Assembly: GCA_027577595.1 (NCBI GenBank)
Contig: JANBRJ010000050.1
Span: forward strand, 1 to 64,000
Source of the DNA: Coemansia sp. RSA 487
Lineage: Eukaryota > Kickxellomycota > Kickxellomycetes > Kickxellales > Kickxellaceae
Direction: 5' to 3'
DNA length: 64,000 nucleotides
This document shows positions 53,855-62,258 of the stretch, piece after piece (within the stretch, counting starts at the first letter, position 1; the number at the start of each line of letters is the position of its first letter). The notes below the pieces were generated by a model, which was not told where the DNA came from, made no database searches, and saw only the letters and a list, made by a program, of their open reading frames with translations. The position numbers and the translations under genes were made by a program.

Positions 53855-54459
53855 TTTTCTTTAAACCAGCAGCAAAGTGGACTAGGTGTGTGTTCTGGAT
53901 ATTCTGGGCTAGCAAGTTTGAGTTGGCTTGGATAAGTAGTGCAATTAGGGCAGAGTAAAAATGCAAAAAGATAAAAGGTATAGAAGTTTTTTTACCAAAA
54001 GAAAAATATGACGCTAGAGAGACAGAAGACAGCGAAAGAAAAGATCTATTTATTTTCCTCGGGCTCTCTGTCCAGGTTTTCCACTCTACATATCCTTGCG
54101 GCAAGAGCAAGCGCGACAGAAAGAAATCTCCGAGAAACCATGGGAAAAACTAGCAAAAAAAGCTGTTGCCTTTGTGGCAGATTCCCCTCCCCCTATCCCC
54201 CTGTAATTCAGGGGCTCCCCAGCTGACCATCATCTCCGCTGGTGCATGGGTGAATCCCGCTTAAGCATAAATCTAATCCTGAATTTCTGGAGCATGACGA
54301 CACAATCTATGGTATTTTGGATTTAGCCTTTCTCTTTTTTGTCTGGTTGTTCATTTTCTTTCCTATCCTCGCTTATTTTTAACTTTCTATTTTATGCACT
54401 TTTGGCTCCTGTCCACTTTGGTCTATTCGCGTCATAAACTATAGCCTCCAGGTGTCGCC
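53855..54459. other. divergent promoter of sulfite oxidase and ketopantoate reductase
   Basis: About 600 bp between divergent starts. It contains a cluster of CCCCT/AGGGG elements at 54184-54214 and T-rich tracts. No gene. Confidence 0.65.
54184..54214. promoter_or_regulatory. cluster of four STRE-like CCCCT/AGGGG boxes with hairpin
   Basis: CCCCT occurs at 54184, 54190 and 54198, and AGGGG at 54210, all within 31 bp. CCCCT is the yeast stress response element bound by Msn2/4-type zinc fingers, where clustering increases activity. The last two boxes form an inverted repeat CCCCTG-TAATT-CAGGGG. Function here is inferred. Confidence 0.45.
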
Positions 54460-55629
54460 ATGTCGCTCGAACACACAAGGCCCTTATCGCGCGTACATGT
54501 GCTTGGTGCAGGCGCAATCGGGCTTTTGGTTGCAGCGCATCTTCGGCAGCTTGGACACCCAATCACGCTTCTGCTCCGGTCGCAGACAGCTGTAGACCAG
54601 TTTGTTTCAAAAGGCAGCCGTGTGGCGGTCTTCAATGACTGGATACGCACACATCCGACAAGAAAGCTGCTTCTCCAGCAAGAAGCACAGGACCCCATCG
54701 AGCCATGGGTATCCAACGATATCCAAGCAGAGCTGCCCCAGACAAACTCTGTTTCCAACCAAAGCGGCGATTTTGCAAGGATAAGGCAGCTGCTGATCAC
54801 AACAAAGGCGCACGATACTGTACAGGCATACTGGTCAGTCAAGAACCGCCTGGACGCCCAGTCTACCGTGGTGCTGCTGCAGAATGGCATGGGCACATAT
54901 GAAGCAATTCAGCGCGAGTTTTATTCGCCTCCTGGGCAGCATGGGCAGAAAGATAAAGAGGCAGCGGAGCCGCCTTCTTTCGTAGTTGGCACCAACTCAC
55001 ATGGCTGTCTGCGGATACCAGGCGAGCATTTCGCCACCCACCACACAGCAATGGCAGAGCTCAAGTTTGCAGTGCGGGCGTCGTTACATAACCCGCCTTC
55101 CAAGCTGCCGCAGTCTACAGTGGATGTTCTATCTGCGCTTGGAAGCATGCAGCTCCAAGTGAGCATTGTCAGCTGGTCAGAGCTACACCACCAAATGCTA
55201 CTGAAGCTTGCAGCTAACGCCGTCATAAACCCAATCACGGCTCTGACGGACTGTCGCAACGGATATCTTGCGCCTCAGCTCCATGAAAGCGACATGCGGT
55301 GCGTGAGCAGCGGATACTACGACTCGATGAAGAGCCTGGTTTCTTCGGCATGCGCTGAAATTGCTTCAATCTATGCGCGGGCGCATCCGCATCTTCAGAA
55401 CGAGCTGACTGCACATGCACTTGAGAAATACGTGGCTGGGGTTGCCAGCGCTACAGCGAGAAATCGATCATCGATGTTGCAGGATGTCGCTGCGGGCATG
55501 CAAACCGAGATCGACTGGATAAACGGGTATCTGATCCGTCTTGGAAAACAGCATGGGGTTCCAACGCCTGTGAACACTCTGCTGTATACGCTGATAAAGC
55601 TCAAGGAGGCTGGGAGACATCATCCATAG
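54460..55629 (+). CDS. PAN5: 2-dehydropantoate 2-reductase (ketopantoate reductase)
   Basis: A 389-residue NADPH-dependent enzyme that reduces ketopantoate to pantoate on the way to pantothenate and CoA. The Rossmann motif GAGAIG is at 16-21, the conserved lysine of TKAHD at 116, LLQNGMG at 139-145, and the catalytic Lys249 with Asn253 in LKLAANAVINP. The C-terminal helical domain (MLQDVAAGMQTEIDWINGYL) completes the ApbA/PanE pattern. Single exon. Confidence 0.93.
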   Translation: MSLEHTRPLSRVHVLGAGAIGLLVAAHLRQLGHPITLLLRSQTAVDQFVSKGSRVAVFNDWIRTHPTRKLLLQQEAQDPIEPWVSNDIQAELPQTNSVSNQSGDFARIRQLLITTKAHDTVQAYWSVKNRLDAQSTVVLLQNGMGTYEAIQREFYSPPGQHGQKDKEAAEPPSFVVGTNSHGCLRIPGEHFATHHTAMAELKFAVRASLHNPPSKLPQSTVDVLSALGSMQLQVSIVSWSELHHQMLLKLAANAVINPITALTDCRNGYLAPQLHESDMRCVSSGYYDSMKSLVSSACAEIASIYARAHPHLQNELTAHALEKYVAGVASATARNRSSMLQDVAAGMQTEIDWINGYLIRLGKQHGVPTPVNTLLYTLIKLKEAGRHHP

Positions 55630-55832
55630 CCCCCTCCCTGAATGTTTTGAGCACTAGAGCACACTTGTAATTCTACACTTTTCGGTTGTAACGTTGTCGG
55701 AATAACATAATTATTGTACGGATAAGGTAATACAGCTTTTAAAAAGAAACAGAACAATCTACACAGGCAGAGGGAGGACATAGTAGCAAATTATATGCTT
55801 CTGCGATATTCATGACAGCTTTGGCGTGGCCG

Positions 55833-57092
55833 CTAGCTTATGCTGCTGCTTTGGATAAGTGCTGGGGAGCCAGTAATAGCAGCAGCGTGTAGTTGGTACT
55901 CAGGCGGCGGCGAAAAGAGAGCCTCCAGCAGGCGGGCATTCGGACACCACGTGTGGATGGGGCCAGCAAACGACTCGGCACACTCCAGAGACCAGCGGCG
56001 ACCGGCGGCAAGAAGAATGTCCTTGTCCGAGTGCTCGTAGCGCGGCAATTCGGTCAAAGCAAGGCTCGTATTGGGGAAGACGTAGATTCCCGACGAAAGC
56101 CGCACATTGTGTACCTGTCCGCACTCGTCGACAACAGATGCAGCAAACACCAGCTCGTGGGTGATTCGGATAGGGCCCATTGGGATGTCGTACTGGATCC
56201 CGTCGTAGGCTGGCGGCGTCTTGAGACAGCCGGTGACCTGGATATCCTGGTCGATCACGACGCCAGCCCGGTTCTGGGAAGACTTTGCGGGGAACTCCAT
56301 CCGGATCTGCACGCAATCGCTGCTTTCGGCGGCGTTTGGAACGGCCGTGTTTATGTCGCGCGAGCACCGGGCTGCGGTGTGGCCGCGAGCTCCACCGTTT
56401 TCGCCCACACTGTCAAAGGGCCCGCTGATGAACTCGCGCAGCTCAAAGCCGGCACGCAGCAGACGCATGCCCTTGAGCAGCGGACGGAGGACGCCGCTGA
56501 CGCGGATGTTCTGGGAGTCGCTTACCACATGCGAGGCGGCGATGCTTGTCAGCTCGATACGGTCGCGCCAGACGGCGCTTACATTCATTGGCTCGCTGGC
56601 CATGGATGCCCAGACGGAGTCGCTGGCCAGCACACGCTTGACGGCAACCGGCGCCGAAGCAACTAGCTTGCAGAACGGCGCCCACGACACAAACCCCGCT
56701 GCAGTGCGCAGCTCAGCCACCAGCTCATACGCTACAAATGCCGACGGCGCAAACACCGTCTCGTTGATGTTGCCAGGAACCCCCACACTGAAGCGCCACA
56801 TCTGCTGCCCTGATGCTGCGCTGTGCGGCAGCTCGCTCGATGTCTCCCCAACCACGCCGTCTCTGACCACCACGCATGTTATTTCAGACAGAAATGCCAC
56901 CGACATTGCCGGATTGAGCATGTCCTCTTCTTTGGGCCGGAACCGGACCACGAGCGAGCTGACTGCGCGGGGAGTCTTGGATGTGAAGACGATGCGTCCA
57001 GAGATCACTGAGCAGCGCGCCTCTCGCAGCGGCCCGTGCAGAAATATGTCTGGCGAGTCGGGAATGATCTGGAGCCGTCCTTTCGAGAGCAT
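55833..57092 (-). CDS. alpha-arrestin-like trafficking adaptor (copy 2)
   Basis: 419 residues from the ATG at 57092, chosen because MLSKGRLQIIPDSPDIFLHG aligns with the start of copy 1; the open frame upstream does not. Shared blocks are MWRFSVGVPG, FVAYELVAEL, IRVSGVLRPLLKGMRLLRAG and YDIPMGPIRITHELVF. LPRY follows the fold, and a PPEY motif at 396-399 near the C-terminus would bind an Rsp5-type ligase. The tail is shorter than in copy 1. The gene is inverted relative to copy 1, with four unrelated genes between. Confidence 0.85.
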   Translation of the reverse strand: MLSKGRLQIIPDSPDIFLHGPLREARCSVISGRIVFTSKTPRAVSSLVVRFRPKEEDMLNPAMSVAFLSEITCVVVRDGVVGETSSELPHSAASGQQMWRFSVGVPGNINETVFAPSAFVAYELVAELRTAAGFVSWAPFCKLVASAPVAVKRVLASDSVWASMASEPMNVSAVWRDRIELTSIAASHVVSDSQNIRVSGVLRPLLKGMRLLRAGFELREFISGPFDSVGENGGARGHTAARCSRDINTAVPNAAESSDCVQIRMEFPAKSSQNRAGVVIDQDIQVTGCLKTPPAYDGIQYDIPMGPIRITHELVFAASVVDECGQVHNVRLSSGIYVFPNTSLALTELPRYEHSDKDILLAAGRRWSLECAESFAGPIHTWCPNARLLEALFSPPPEYQLHAAAITGSPALIQSSSIS

Positions 57093-57639
57093 TTGTCTAG
57101 CTATTGTCTGCAATGGCAAGGCCGTGTGTGGAAACCGGATTATACAATTGGAGCAGAGAGAAAGGAGATTATCTAGTCTGATGACCGAAGGAATGGTAGC
57201 AGCTGAGGAATCCGCGATGTACAGAATCTGAAATAACAAATATATAAATAATAGAATGCTGGCGAGGTGTGGTCAAGAGGAGGGGAATGTGTTTTACATG
57301 TGTGCGGAAGAGCAAAGCTGACGAGCGTTCGGAAAATGAAAACGTCTGGATACCCACTCTTATTTATTTTATTGCAAGCTCAAAAGAAAAAGCCCTGGTT
57401 TTTTATTTGCAAGACAATTAATGAACATAATAAAAGGACAAACGACGGGTTGTTTATTCACTGAGCAGCATGCATCGTCCAGGCACACGCGCAACCTACA
57501 TGTTCCACGCAGACAAAGACAAAGACTTGTTGCTATAGGGCAGCTGGGGGCCCGCAAGTGATGGCAAAAACAGCCCCAGAAAACGCGGAGAGGCGCTCTT
57601 TCTTCGTCAGAGAAAGAAAACAGACAATAATATGCGAGG

Positions 57640-57654
57640 GAGGGAGGGAGGGTG
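57640..57654 (+). other. G-quadruplex motif
   Basis: Four GGG runs separated by single A residues, the most stable loop arrangement, about 550 bp upstream of arrestin copy 2. Confidence 0.7.
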
Positions 57655-57877
57655 AGTGGGGAAGTCTGCAATAAGAAAGCAAAAAGAAGAGACGGTCAAA
57701 GCCTCAATAGCCAAATGCCAGAAAGGGATGCCAAACCGGTCTGCAGATTTGACTGTTGCAATGTCTAAACAACACCCATAGCAGGTTTCTGGTGCTGCTG
57801 ACGCCACCTTTGTCTTTTGTAGTGAATTCTTTTTTGGGACACAAAGCTGAGAAAAGTGAACATTTTTCTTTAATCAT

Positions 57878-57894
57878 CCCTCCCTTCCCTTCCC
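57878..57894 (-). other. G-quadruplex motif
   Basis: Four CCC runs with loops T, TT and TT on the plus strand, so the minus strand can form a quadruplex. It is followed by TTGCAG, which also gives it the look of a 3' splice site on the plus strand, though no exon fits. Confidence 0.6.
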
Positions 57895-58144
57895 TTGCAG
57901 CAACGCTTTTCAGTCGTGCATGCGCGTGCATCCTTCCACACAGCTGGAAAAAAGAGCGAAGAGATTTCCCCAAGCCTCAATTTTGGGATCAGAAAGCAAA
58001 CTATTACGGCTGTATTCAGGGTGGCTGGCGAATATTCCGGAATCGCCAGTGTATTCTGGCCAAAATCGGAACTGAGTTCAGCTCCATGCTGCCGAAATTT
58101 ATATGCTCTATTCAGTCCAATATTGGCTATATTAAAAACTGCAG

Positions 58145-59366
58145 TCAGCTGTTGCTGCTACCACCAGAATTCATGTTTCTTAGCTCGTCAAAGTACGGAT
58201 GTGAGAGTGCCTGCTCGGCAGATATCCGCTTCTCTGGCGCGTACTCCAGAAGCCTCCTCAGAAGATCGATTCCCTTTGCACTAAGCTTTGGAAGCAGCGG
58301 TTCTAGCCCTACGCCAGGGAAGATGGGGAAGCTGCGCTTCCAATCTGGAAGCTGCGTGCACTTGGGCCAAAGCCTCCGCGAATAGTCGGCGTCGCTGGAT
58401 CCATTCTGCTGGCTCTGCTGCTGGGCCTGCATCGGCGCTGGCAGGGCGTCCGAAACAAGAGGGTCAATAGGCGTGCCCATTAGCTTGAATATATGCAAAA
58501 GCTGGTCATCGATCGACGTCCCGGCAAAGAATGGGCGTCCAGTAGCCATTTCCGCAAATATGCACCCAATCGACCAGATATCGATCGATGTGTCATACTG
58601 CCGCGATCCCATCAGCACATCTGGCGCACGATACCACAGCGTAACAACCTCGTGCGAATATGACCGAACAGGTATCCCAAACGCCCTTGCAAGCCCGAAA
58701 TCCCCCAGCTTGAGATCGCCGCGCTTGTTGATCAGCAGGTTCTGGGGCTTCAGGTCACGGTGCAAAACCCGGTTTCTGTGGCAGTAAGCAATGCCACAGA
58801 GCAGCTGGTAGAGCAGGTGCTTGACTGTCAAGGGATCAAGATCACCACCGTATGCATCAACAAACTTTTTCAGATCAGAGTCCATAAATTCAAACACAAG
58901 CGTAAGCTTCTTTTCAGTGTGCAACACATCAAACAGGCCAACAATGTTTGGATGTTTTAGTTCCTTCAGCAGCGATATCTCTCGAATTGCCGTGCACGGA
59001 ACCCCTTCCTCCTCGTTGTCCAGCCGAATGCGCTTCAACGCCACCACTTCGTTTGTTTCTCTGTTTTGCGCCTTGTAGACAATTCCATATGTTCCCTCGC
59101 CAAGCTTTTCAATCTTCTACAAACATGCTGTAAAATATGATGGCGTTTATCTTCTATTAGTTGTTTTTAGTTTCACACTTTATCGGGGGTATATAACGCC
59201 TGTTGTTGTTTTTGTTTCTGGGGCATAGTTTGCGTTGTTTAAAGCTACTGTACGCTTCTGTCGATGCTGTTTGCCAACTTTAAAGAGCACAGCAGCCCTT
59301 GGTTACGCTCATGAAGCTGCAACACTGCTACTACCGTTTCACCACTCTTACCTGATACTTTTCCAT
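58145..59366 (-). CDS. PHO85: cyclin-dependent kinase, CDK5/Pho85 type
   Basis: A 328-residue Ser/Thr kinase in two exons. A 15-nt first exon (59366-59352, MEKYQ), a 235-nt phase-0 intron (GTAAGA...TGTAG) and 59116-58145 join to give [20 protein letters not shown]. Numbering then equals human CDK5: Lys33, the helix-C Glu51, Asp126, Asp144 of DFG and Ser159 in the activation loop. The helix-C motif is PCTAIRE, while Pho85 has PSTAIRE and CDK5 has [29 protein letters not shown] and [23 protein letters not shown] place it with CDK5/Pho85 rather than CDK1. An insert rich in Gln/Ala/Ser follows the DALPAP segment. Expected role is phosphate, nutrient and cell-cycle signalling. Divergent from kaptin. 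Confidence 0.93.
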
Positions 59367-59706
59367 TTTTGACTGCTATCGGCGTTATATTACAGCAAGC
59401 TTTTAGTCCGGTTCGTTAGTGTCAGGTAGAGGCGTTTAGTAGTCGGAATTAAAGAACGTAGATTTCGTATGATAAAATTTATATGAAAAAGAGCATAAAT
59501 CGAAACAAAAAAAAAATTTAAAAGCTGAAATAGAAGAAGGGCGCAAAACTGCCAATGGATAATATCCAAAAGCAGCCAATGGAAGTCCTTTGCTGGGCCA
59601 TCGTGATCGATAAAAGGTGTGTGCGTGTACACGCAGGTCACACGTCTCTATTTCGTTTCTTTTTAAATCGGTATTTTTTTGTACACAAGCTTTTTTGTTC
59701 ATTCAA
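59367..59706. other. divergent promoter of the CDK and kaptin genes
   Basis: About 340 bp shared between two divergent starts. A/T-rich with an A9 tract near 59508-59516. No gene. Confidence 0.65.
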
Positions 59707-62034
59707 ATGTCTGCTGCGACTCAGACTCAAGGACAGGACAAGAGTTCAGAGGATGTATCCGTACGACGCTTTCGTGAGGTCCATTACCACCGCTTCAAAT
59801 TAGGAACACGCAGCAATGTGCACGGGACATGCGTTTTGCGCTCACACCTACCTGTGCGCCTTCCACGCCCGCATACAATGCAGCAGATATACAATGATCC
59901 TCCGCCTGGTGTTGGATACCGCAGACTTATTTTGCCGCAATGGCACGAGGCAAGGGATCGCGCGTCGCTGCTGCGTTTGCTAGCCGATCACGAAAGGTCG
60001 GTTATCGGCGAAATCAACCAGGAGCGCGCTACGACTGCAAAATGGCTAGAGAGTAAAAAAGCAATTGCGAGAACACATGTTGTCGTGGCTACACAGTCAA
60101 ACCTATTGTTTTTCGTTGCTGGGTTTGGATATTGGAATGTTCTTGACATCAACCTGAACCTAATCAACGAGTCCTGTGCTGGCGTGAAAGCATTTGAAAT
60201 GCCACTGCATCGAAATGGCGATAAAGCGAAGGGCTCCCCCAAAGGACACGAAAAGGACACAGATGATTTGCTAAACATTGACCAAGACCAGCTGCTTCCG
60301 GCGCTGGTTGTTGCCTTGACAACATATGTGAAGCAGCCGTCCGAGAAAAGGGAAGGCGTAATTGACGAGTCTGGTTCCTATCGCCTTTACGCGCTTGGCG
60401 CTGATTCATTGCCTCCTATTCCGCAGGAATTTGTCGATATGCATGCTTTGGTTACGAGCAGTGCCAAATCCAAGGAAGAGGGCAATGCCGTTTCTCGAAA
60501 AGACCCACCATCGGCAAAAGCTTATGAGTACAAAATCGATGTGTCGGAAGCGAGATCAAACTCGCAGCCGGTAGATATGGCGAGCAGAACAGGCCCTAGC
60601 TTGGGTATTTCGGGAGCAACGCTAAAAAGATCGGCATCAGTTCCGCAAACGGCGTCATCCGTTGATGCCAGCAGTGCCGCTGGCCACGACATGTTCTCTG
60701 CTGATGAGATTCCATTTGTTCAGCATAAGGATCCTATCGACGCAATTCCCCTAAACAGCTATGCGTATTTGGAGGAGCGTTTGTTGAGCTTGCGGGTCAG
60801 CGAGAAAACGTTGCGCGTCGACCTTAATTACTTACCATTTCGCATATCGCACGATATCATTGAGGGAATGCCGCCAATCCTTCTTGTTGCTGGAAATGAC
60901 AACAAGATACACCGCTATGCATTCGGGTGCGATCGGATCATCGAGATCGAGCCCTTGCTATGTCCCAAAACCGATGTGCCTCTGACATACACTGCGTATG
61001 ACGCGCGGACCATTGGGCCGTTCCATGTACAAATAACAGCACACCAAGAGTTTTCGGTGGCATTGCAAGCTAGCAGGGCACTCACTGAGAAAGAACTTGC
61101 GCAGGAGCAGGCAAAAAAAGAGGGTAGTTCGATCAGCAGCCGCAATCAAAGGCTTATGCGGCGCTTGCTGGTTGCTGACGAGGAGGTATACGATGCAGCG
61201 CCAATACTGACCACCATATTCACGCCGCATACAAACATAATCGACCGCTCTGCTTTCGATTTTATGGTCACAAGGCTCACAAGTTCCAGCGCTATGGCTG
61301 AGGACGGCAGCAATGGCGAAAGCAGTAGCAGTAGCCAGCAGCAGCTTGAGGCAGGCGATGTCTACAACTGCGAATGGCCACTGGGGACTACTGAATCGTT
61401 CCCGAGCCTCCACAGCCACGGCAAACCCGAAACGAACAGCAGCCAAGCGGTGGACAAGCCGCCCCGAGTGCATGCGCTGATCGGGTTTGTTGGTGAAGAT
61501 GCGGTCATATACCACGACGTTCCAGTTGCTGGCCTCGATCCAGTCCCCACGCTTGTTGGCGGAGTTGCCGGGAAGGTGCCAGAGTCGGCACCGCATATTT
61601 CTGGCCGACTTGGCGGCCTAGGAGGTGTGTTTTCCCTGGCTGGAAGCTCCAGAGAGGGCATGATCACATCTGTGCATTTTGATGACCTGGATTTTGATGG
61701 GTCAAAGGAGGTCATTGTTGGAACTGTGTCTGGAGCGGTGATGATTTACAAGTCCATGTCGGAAAAAGGGTACGTTTTGGTCTGGAAACGGAGGTTCCCT
61801 GCACCTGTGTATGGGATCTTCAGCGTTGATATAAACTGCGACGGCGCCAATGAGCTGGTTGTGGCGACGCTTACGGGCGTCCATATTATGCAGCCTAATC
61901 TGGCGCATATTCGCGCGAAACTGCTGAGGCAGCTTTTGCTTGCACGAAATGAGCAAAGCGCCAGCAGCACATCCTCCATGCCCACCAGCGGGGGTGAAAA
62001 TGATGCCAACTGCAGTAGTGCAGCCAGGGACTAG
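59707..62034 (+). CDS. KPTN: kaptin homologue (KICSTOR subunit)
   Basis: 775 residues from the ATG at 59707; the frame upstream is not protein-like. The beta-propeller blocks match animal kaptin: FKLGTRSNVHGTCVL at the start, ILLVAGNDNKIHRYAF in the middle, and the C-terminal FG-GAP-like repeats DLDFDGSKEVIVGTVSGAV (about 659-677) and DINCDGANELVVATLTGVHI (about 708-727) followed by a helical tail. It is much longer than human KPTN (436) because of disordered inserts between blades. In animals KPTN is part of KICSTOR, which anchors GATOR1 at the lysosome to restrain TORC1 under amino-acid lack. No membrane segment. Confidence 0.82.
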   Translation: MSAATQTQGQDKSSEDVSVRRFREVHYHRFKLGTRSNVHGTCVLRSHLPVRLPRPHTMQQIYNDPPPGVGYRRLILPQWHEARDRASLLRLLADHERSVIGEINQERATTAKWLESKKAIARTHVVVATQSNLLFFVAGFGYWNVLDINLNLINESCAGVKAFEMPLHRNGDKAKGSPKGHEKDTDDLLNIDQDQLLPALVVALTTYVKQPSEKREGVIDESGSYRLYALGADSLPPIPQEFVDMHALVTSSAKSKEEGNAVSRKDPPSAKAYEYKIDVSEARSNSQPVDMASRTGPSLGISGATLKRSASVPQTASSVDASSAAGHDMFSADEIPFVQHKDPIDAIPLNSYAYLEERLLSLRVSEKTLRVDLNYLPFRISHDIIEGMPPILLVAGNDNKIHRYAFGCDRIIEIEPLLCPKTDVPLTYTAYDARTIGPFHVQITAHQEFSVALQASRALTEKELAQEQAKKEGSSISSRNQRLMRRLLVADEEVYDAAPILTTIFTPHTNIIDRSAFDFMVTRLTSSSAMAEDGSNGESSSSSQQQLEAGDVYNCEWPLGTTESFPSLHSHGKPETNSSQAVDKPPRVHALIGFVGEDAVIYHDVPVAGLDPVPTLVGGVAGKVPESAPHISGRLGGLGGVFSLAGSSREGMITSVHFDDLDFDGSKEVIVGTVSGAVMIYKSMSEKGYVLVWKRRFPAPVYGIFSVDINCDGANELVVATLTGVHIMQPNLAHIRAKLLRQLLLARNEQSASSTSSMPTSGGENDANCSSAARD

Positions 62035-62139
62035 GAAAACGGTGGCTGATTGATTTGGTTTCTATGCAGACCCAATGAATGATATATATTGGTTTAATAT
62101 ACTTGCATCATCATGTGTTTTACACGATTTTTGAAAAAC

Positions 62140-62145
62140 AATAAA
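62140..62145 (+). terminator. polyadenylation signal AATAAA
   Basis: A perfect AATAAA about 105 bp after the kaptin stop codon. Confidence 0.45.
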
Positions 62146-62258
62146 ACTTGATTATAAATGGATCAAATGCGTGGTTTATTTATATGTAGAGATAGATAGG
62201 CGGCAAGAGTGGCGATAATTTACAAATTAAGATGGCGATTATTCGAACGAACGTTCTT

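Larger units (their letters stand above)
57093..58144. other. intergenic region with two G-quadruplex motifs
   Basis: About 1 kb between the arrestin start and the kinase stop. A canonical G4 motif lies at 57640-57654 on the plus strand and another at 57878-57894 on the minus strand. Open frames here overlap the kinase antisense and are not protein-like. Confidence 0.6.

Noticed and set aside
5446-55645. The 13-mer CCCCTCCCTGAAT occurring at about 5450 and 55632
   Set aside because: Two isolated copies in unrelated 3' and 5' flanks; no extended similarity, so probably chance.
57756-58385. 209-codon plus-strand frame overlapping the kinase 3' end
   Set aside because: Antisense shadow of the CDK gene with a non-ATG start and no protein-like features.
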